From positions 1 through 9,599 of the forward strand of contig JAICHT010000132.1 in the NCBI GenBank assembly GCA_025924755.1: a stretch of 9,599 nt of DNA, read 5' to 3'. Of the stretch, positions 7,263 to 9,599 are shown one piece after another. Within the stretch, counting starts at the first letter, position 1. The number at the start of each line of letters is the position of its first letter. The position numbers were made by a program, and so were the translations under genes. The notes under the pieces were generated by a model, which saw only the letters and a program-made list of their open reading frames with translations, was not told the origin of the DNA and searched no databases. This stretch comes from Chitinophagaceae bacterium. Its GTDB lineage: Bacteria > Bacteroidota > Bacteroidia > Chitinophagales > Chitinophagaceae.

Positions 7263-7556
7263 TTACTTAGCGGCTAGAATTTCTATTTGTTCTATAACGG
7301 GGTCTTTTGTCAAAAGCTCAGGTGCTTTTTGCATCAAAGCCTTTGCAATGGGTCCGCTTAGGTGTGCTGTCCTTCCGTCTTCCTCATTAAACGTATCAAA
7401 TATTCCAAAAGTGCTTTCATTTATACGCACTGCGTACCACGTAATAGTGCCTTTTTCATCAGCTGCCATCGATAGTGCGCTCTTTAAAAATTCTTCTACT
7501 TCTTTTTCTTTTCCGGCCTTTGCTTCAAGCCTTGCCAGCAAACCAAATTTAACCAT
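7263..7556 (-). CDS. ABM-domain protein, putative quinol monooxygenase (YgiN-like)
   Basis: The 97-residue protein fits the antibiotic-biosynthesis-monooxygenase (ABM) fold in length and pattern: first strand 'KFGLLARLEAKAG' (3-15), helix 'KEKEVEEFLKSAL' (16-28), second strand 'ITWYAVRI' (38-45), third strand 'STFGIFDTF' (48-56), then 'AHLSGP' (64-69) with His65, and a last strand 'VIEQIEILA' (87-95). Members such as YgiN are cofactorless monooxygenases acting on quinols, but many are uncharacterised, so the reaction is inferred from family only. Small cytoplasmic protein, likely dimeric. It lies on the same strand as pdhA, separated by 159-192 bases with no clear terminator, so linked transcription is possible but unproven. 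The gene is divergent from recF (141 bases between starts). Confidence 0.85.
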   Translation of the reverse strand: MVKFGLLARLEAKAGKEKEVEEFLKSALSMAADEKGTITWYAVRINESTFGIFDTFNEEDGRTAHLSGPIAKALMQKAPELLTKDPVIEQIEILAAK

Positions 7557-7658
7557 GATTGTTTTTTTATAGTGAGATACAATACCATCAAGGTAGGTAT
7601 TAAAGTTAACTTTTGTTGCCCAATTAAAAAATCAGCTGTTCGCACTCTTTAATTTTTG

Positions 7659-7688
7659 TTGTTAAAGAAATGGTTTACCTGTATTTTG
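7659..7688 (+). promoter_or_regulatory. candidate recF promoter (-33 TTG and -7 TATTTTG)
   Basis: TTG at 7659-7661 is followed after 20 bases by TATTTTG (7682-7688). This is one base shorter than the TAnnTTTG consensus, but the spacing matches the usual -33/-7 arrangement. The implied transcript start near 7694-7696 is too close to the TTG at 7698 for a normal leader, and fits the TTG at 7707 better. Confidence 0.35.
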
Positions 7689-7697
7689 TAGGTTGAA

Positions 7698-8795
7698 TTG
7701 AATCTTTTGGCGCTGCTTTTAAATTCCATATCGCTTTACCAGTTTAAAAACTACTTTCAGCAGGAGTTTCAGTTTACCGAACGCATTGTTGGGATATGCG
7801 GCAAAAACGGTGTGGGCAAAACCAATGTGCTTGATGCCATACATTACCTGTGTTTTACCAAAAGCTATTTTACGCCTCAAGACAGGCTGAATACAAAACA
7901 TGGCAGCCAGGGTTTTAGAATAGAAGGCCATTTTACCTTAAACGGCGAGGAAGAAAAGGCGGTATGCATATTACGGGAAAATGGCCGCAAAGAATTTTTG
8001 CTTGATGATGTGGCGTACACCCGTTTCTCAAAACATATTGGTCACTATCCGTGTGTAGTGATTGCACCGGACGATGTGCAACTGATTATAGGCGGAAGTG
8101 AAGAACGGCGAAAATTTATCGATACACTTCTATCGCAGTTGGATAGTGATTATTTGCAACAACTGATATATTACACTAAAATTTTACAGCAGCGGAATTC
8201 ATTTTTAAAGTCTTACAACGAAGCATATGAAAGCCGCGACCTATCAGTATTGGACGTATTGGATGAACAATTGGCTAAAGAAGGAATGGCAGTATACGAA
8301 AAACGGAAAAACTTTTTATTAAGCTTTTTACCCATAGTCAAACAGTTATATAATGAAATATCGCGGCAATATGAACCTATCAGTTTATTGTATGAAAGTG
8401 AGATGCAGGGAATTTCTTTGGAAGAATTGCTAAAACAGAACCGCCAGAAGGACCTGATGATACAGCGTACCTCCGGCGGTATACACCGCGACGATCTGCA
8501 GTTGAATCTGGGTGAACAATCGTTTAAAACCATTGCCTCGCAAGGGCAGCGTAAAAGTTTATTATTTGCTTTAAAACTGGCCGAGATGCAGGTAATACAA
8601 GAAGAAAAAAATTTAGCGCCCCTTTTATTGCTAGATGATGTATTTGAAAAACTGGATGAAGAACGTATTAGCAATTTGCTGATAGGTGTATGCGCTGACA
8701 ATGAAGGCCAGGTATTTATCACCGACACTAATTTTAACAGGCTAAACGACCACTTGCAAACCTTAAAATTGCCATATCAACTGATACAGCTCTAA
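7698..8795 (+). CDS. recF: DNA replication and repair protein RecF
   Basis: RecF is an SMC/ABC-type ATPase that, with RecO and RecR, loads RecA at single-strand gaps and stalled forks. The 365-residue product has the Walker A motif GKNGVGKT (35-42), the ABC signature region 'SQGQRKSLLFALKLAE' (281-296) and Walker B 'LLLLDDVFEKLD' (309-320), and the usual 'GGIHRDDL' (260-267). The start is unusual: the frame has a stop at 7689-7691, so translation must begin between there and the conserved 'SISLYQFKNY' (10-19), where only TTG (7698, 7707), CTG (7713) and ATA (7728) are available. The first internal Met is residue 197. I give the longest form; TTG 7707 is about equally likely. dciA follows after 104 bases. 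Confidence 0.96.
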   Translation: MNLLALLLNSISLYQFKNYFQQEFQFTERIVGICGKNGVGKTNVLDAIHYLCFTKSYFTPQDRLNTKHGSQGFRIEGHFTLNGEEEKAVCILRENGRKEFLLDDVAYTRFSKHIGHYPCVVIAPDDVQLIIGGSEERRKFIDTLLSQLDSDYLQQLIYYTKILQQRNSFLKSYNEAYESRDLSVLDVLDEQLAKEGMAVYEKRKNFLLSFLPIVKQLYNEISRQYEPISLLYESEMQGISLEELLKQNRQKDLMIQRTSGGIHRDDLQLNLGEQSFKTIASQGQRKSLLFALKLAEMQVIQEEKNLAPLLLLDDVFEKLDEERISNLLIGVCADNEGQVFITDTNFNRLNDHLQTLKLPYQLIQL

Positions 8796-8845
8796 CAAGT
8801 GTTGGAGTATGCATTTTCAGGATAACTGCTATTATATAGTACAAT

Positions 8846-8853
8846 TATTTTTG
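8846..8853 (+). promoter_or_regulatory. -7 promoter element upstream of dciA
   Basis: TATTTTTG is an exact TAnnTTTG match, giving a leader of about 40 bases before the ATG at 8900. A second exact match, TACATTTG (8888-8895), lies just before the ATG and would yield an almost leaderless transcript. Neither has an obvious -33 TTG, so dciA may also be read through from recF. Confidence 0.4.
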
Positions 8854-8899
8854 TGATTCTTCATTTTTATTTCAATATCTGAAAGACTACATTTGAACT

Positions 8900-9181
8900 A
8901 TGGGACAATACTCCATTGGAGAAGCAATTAGCCAATTTTTAAAACAAAGCCGCATTAAAGGCTCCATACAGGTTTTGCAAATAGAGGAAGTATGGGAAAC
9001 AGTTATGGGCAAAACCGTTGCGAAATATACCGACAGCTTAAGGGTTATCAACAAAACCCTTTATGTTACTACCCATGTAGCTCCACTTAAAAACGAATTG
9101 CTGTACCAGAAGGAAAAAATAAAGCTTCGCATAAACGAAGCTTTAGGTGAAAAAGTCATTGAAGATGTGGTGATTCAATAA
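8900..9181 (+). CDS. dciA: DUF721 family protein, DciA-like helicase loader
   Basis: The 93-residue protein is a DUF721 (DciA) domain with little else. Matching features are the N-terminal helix with 'SIGEAISQFLKQ' (5-16), 'IEEVWETVMGKTVAKYT' (28-44) containing the family's W-x-x-V-x-G pattern, 'SLRVINKTLYVTT' (46-58) and 'APLKNELLYQKEKIKLRINEALGEKVIEDVVI' (61-92), which form the KH-like core. DciA is the ancestral loader of the replicative helicase DnaB in bacteria lacking DnaC/DnaI, acting at oriC and forks. Bacteroidota versions are short, without the C-terminal tail seen in Proteobacteria. Its place beside recF is common in the phylum, from memory. Its last codons overlap the convergent CBS gene by 7 bases and contain that gene's probable terminator. 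Confidence 0.85.
   Translation: MGQYSIGEAISQFLKQSRIKGSIQVLQIEEVWETVMGKTVAKYTDSLRVINKTLYVTTHVAPLKNELLYQKEKIKLRINEALGEKVIEDVVIQ
9114..9145 (-). terminator. Rho-independent terminator for the CBS-domain gene, inside dciA
   Basis: A perfect 10-base inverted repeat, TAAAGCTTCG (9120-9129) and CGAAGCTTTA (9136-9145), surrounds a six-base loop. Read leftward, the stem is followed by TTTTTT (9119-9114), the classic form of an intrinsic terminator, about 30 bases past the CBS gene's stop at 9175-9177. Read rightward no T-run follows, so it is one-directional. The whole element lies in dciA coding sequence. Confidence 0.75.
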
Positions 9182-9599
9182 ATCCAGGTATATTTTTCCT
9201 TTTCATTGCTTTCTGCAAACGTATCTTTTCTTTTGCGCAATGCCTGCTGAATTAAATCGTAAGTAGATAACACGCCTTTAAAATCAAAGTCCTCATATAT
9301 GGCTACATACCGGACGTTATGCTGCTCCATTAATTGCATGCAATATTCCAGCGAATCATCAATGGTGGCAACCGGTAAGTTGGTGCTCATAAAATCTCTT
9401 ACTAGTATTTCATTTAAAGACTTTTTAGTAAGGAGTACTTTATTGGTAATATCATGTTCATTCAGGATACCTAAGAATTTACGATCCTCCAGTACTATCA
9501 GGTATTCCACATTTTCACATCCCATTTGATACAATGCGTCATATATGGTATGCATGGGGGAAACCGTGTTGAATTGAGGATACTTTTGGTCTAATACAT
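9175..9599 (-). CDS. CBS-domain pair protein, 5'-truncated at the window edge
   Basis: The frame is open from the stop (TGA at 9175-9177) to the right edge, so the start codon lies outside the window; the first Met at 9555 is internal. About 140 residues are visible. Two CBS motifs are seen: one near 'FNTVSPMHTIYDALYQMGCENVEYLIVLEDRKFLGILNEHDI', and one near 'VRDFMSTNLPVATIDDSLEYCMQLMEQHNVRYVAIYEDFDFKGVLSTYDL'. Such pairs (Bateman modules) bind adenosyl ligands and usually regulate another domain or act alone. The tail ends in a charged Lys/Arg-Glu segment and 'TWIY'. Comparison with stand-alone CBS proteins suggests only a few residues are missing, but a longer N-terminal domain cannot be excluded. 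Convergent with dciA, overlapping by 7 bases. Confidence 0.88.
   Translation of the reverse strand, partial: VLDQKYPQFNTVSPMHTIYDALYQMGCENVEYLIVLEDRKFLGILNEHDITNKVLLTKKSLNEILVRDFMSTNLPVATIDDSLEYCMQLMEQHNVRYVAIYEDFDFKGVLSTYDLIQQALRKRKDTFAESNEKEKYTWIY

Noticed and set aside
8213..8728. 171-codon leftward open frame opposite recF
   Set aside because: It lies wholly within the well-supported recF gene and its Ser/Cys-rich composition is that of an antisense shadow.

Overview
The window looks like an ordinary chromosomal segment of a member of the Bacteroidota, most likely of the Chitinophagaceae or a close relative. The signs are the style of the pdhA, recF and DciA/DUF721 proteins, several good matches to the Bacteroidota -7 promoter motif TAnnTTTG, the general lack of strong Shine-Dalgarno sequences, and AT-leaning sequence. 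The taxonomic call rests on remembered protein families, not on a search. No tRNA, rRNA, insertion sequence, phage gene or CRISPR array was seen.

Layout, left half. Bases 1-590 hold no convincing gene but do contain a cluster of short direct and inverted repeats of REP-like character. A leftward gene then encodes an unrecognised 238-residue lipoprotein. Four rightward genes follow: a secreted SnoaL/NTF2-like protein ending at a clear terminator, a 78-residue protein of unknown function, an atypical short-chain dehydrogenase of the HTATIP2 type, and a Gfo/Idh/MocA oxidoreductase resembling YvaA/IolW.

Layout, middle. A leftward block, probably mostly co-transcribed, runs from pdhA (pyruvate dehydrogenase E1 alpha) through a membrane-anchored TPR protein and ribH (lumazine synthase, 2 bases after the TPR gene) to an EVE-domain protein. 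The EVE gene meets the oxidoreductase tail to tail. A small ABM-fold monooxygenase gene lies upstream of pdhA on the same strand.

Layout, right end. recF and a DUF721/dciA gene run rightward and link replication and repair functions. dciA overlaps tail to tail by 7 bases with a leftward CBS-domain gene that is cut off by the window edge.

Most of the content is housekeeping: central carbon metabolism, riboflavin synthesis, and DNA replication and repair. I do not see a new defence, mobile or biosynthetic system. The points worth a second look are structural: recF has no possible ATG or GTG start; a -7-like element lies just downstream of the upstream-most pdhA ATG; the apparent terminator of the CBS gene is embedded in the coding sequence of dciA; and the left edge carries a repeat cluster.
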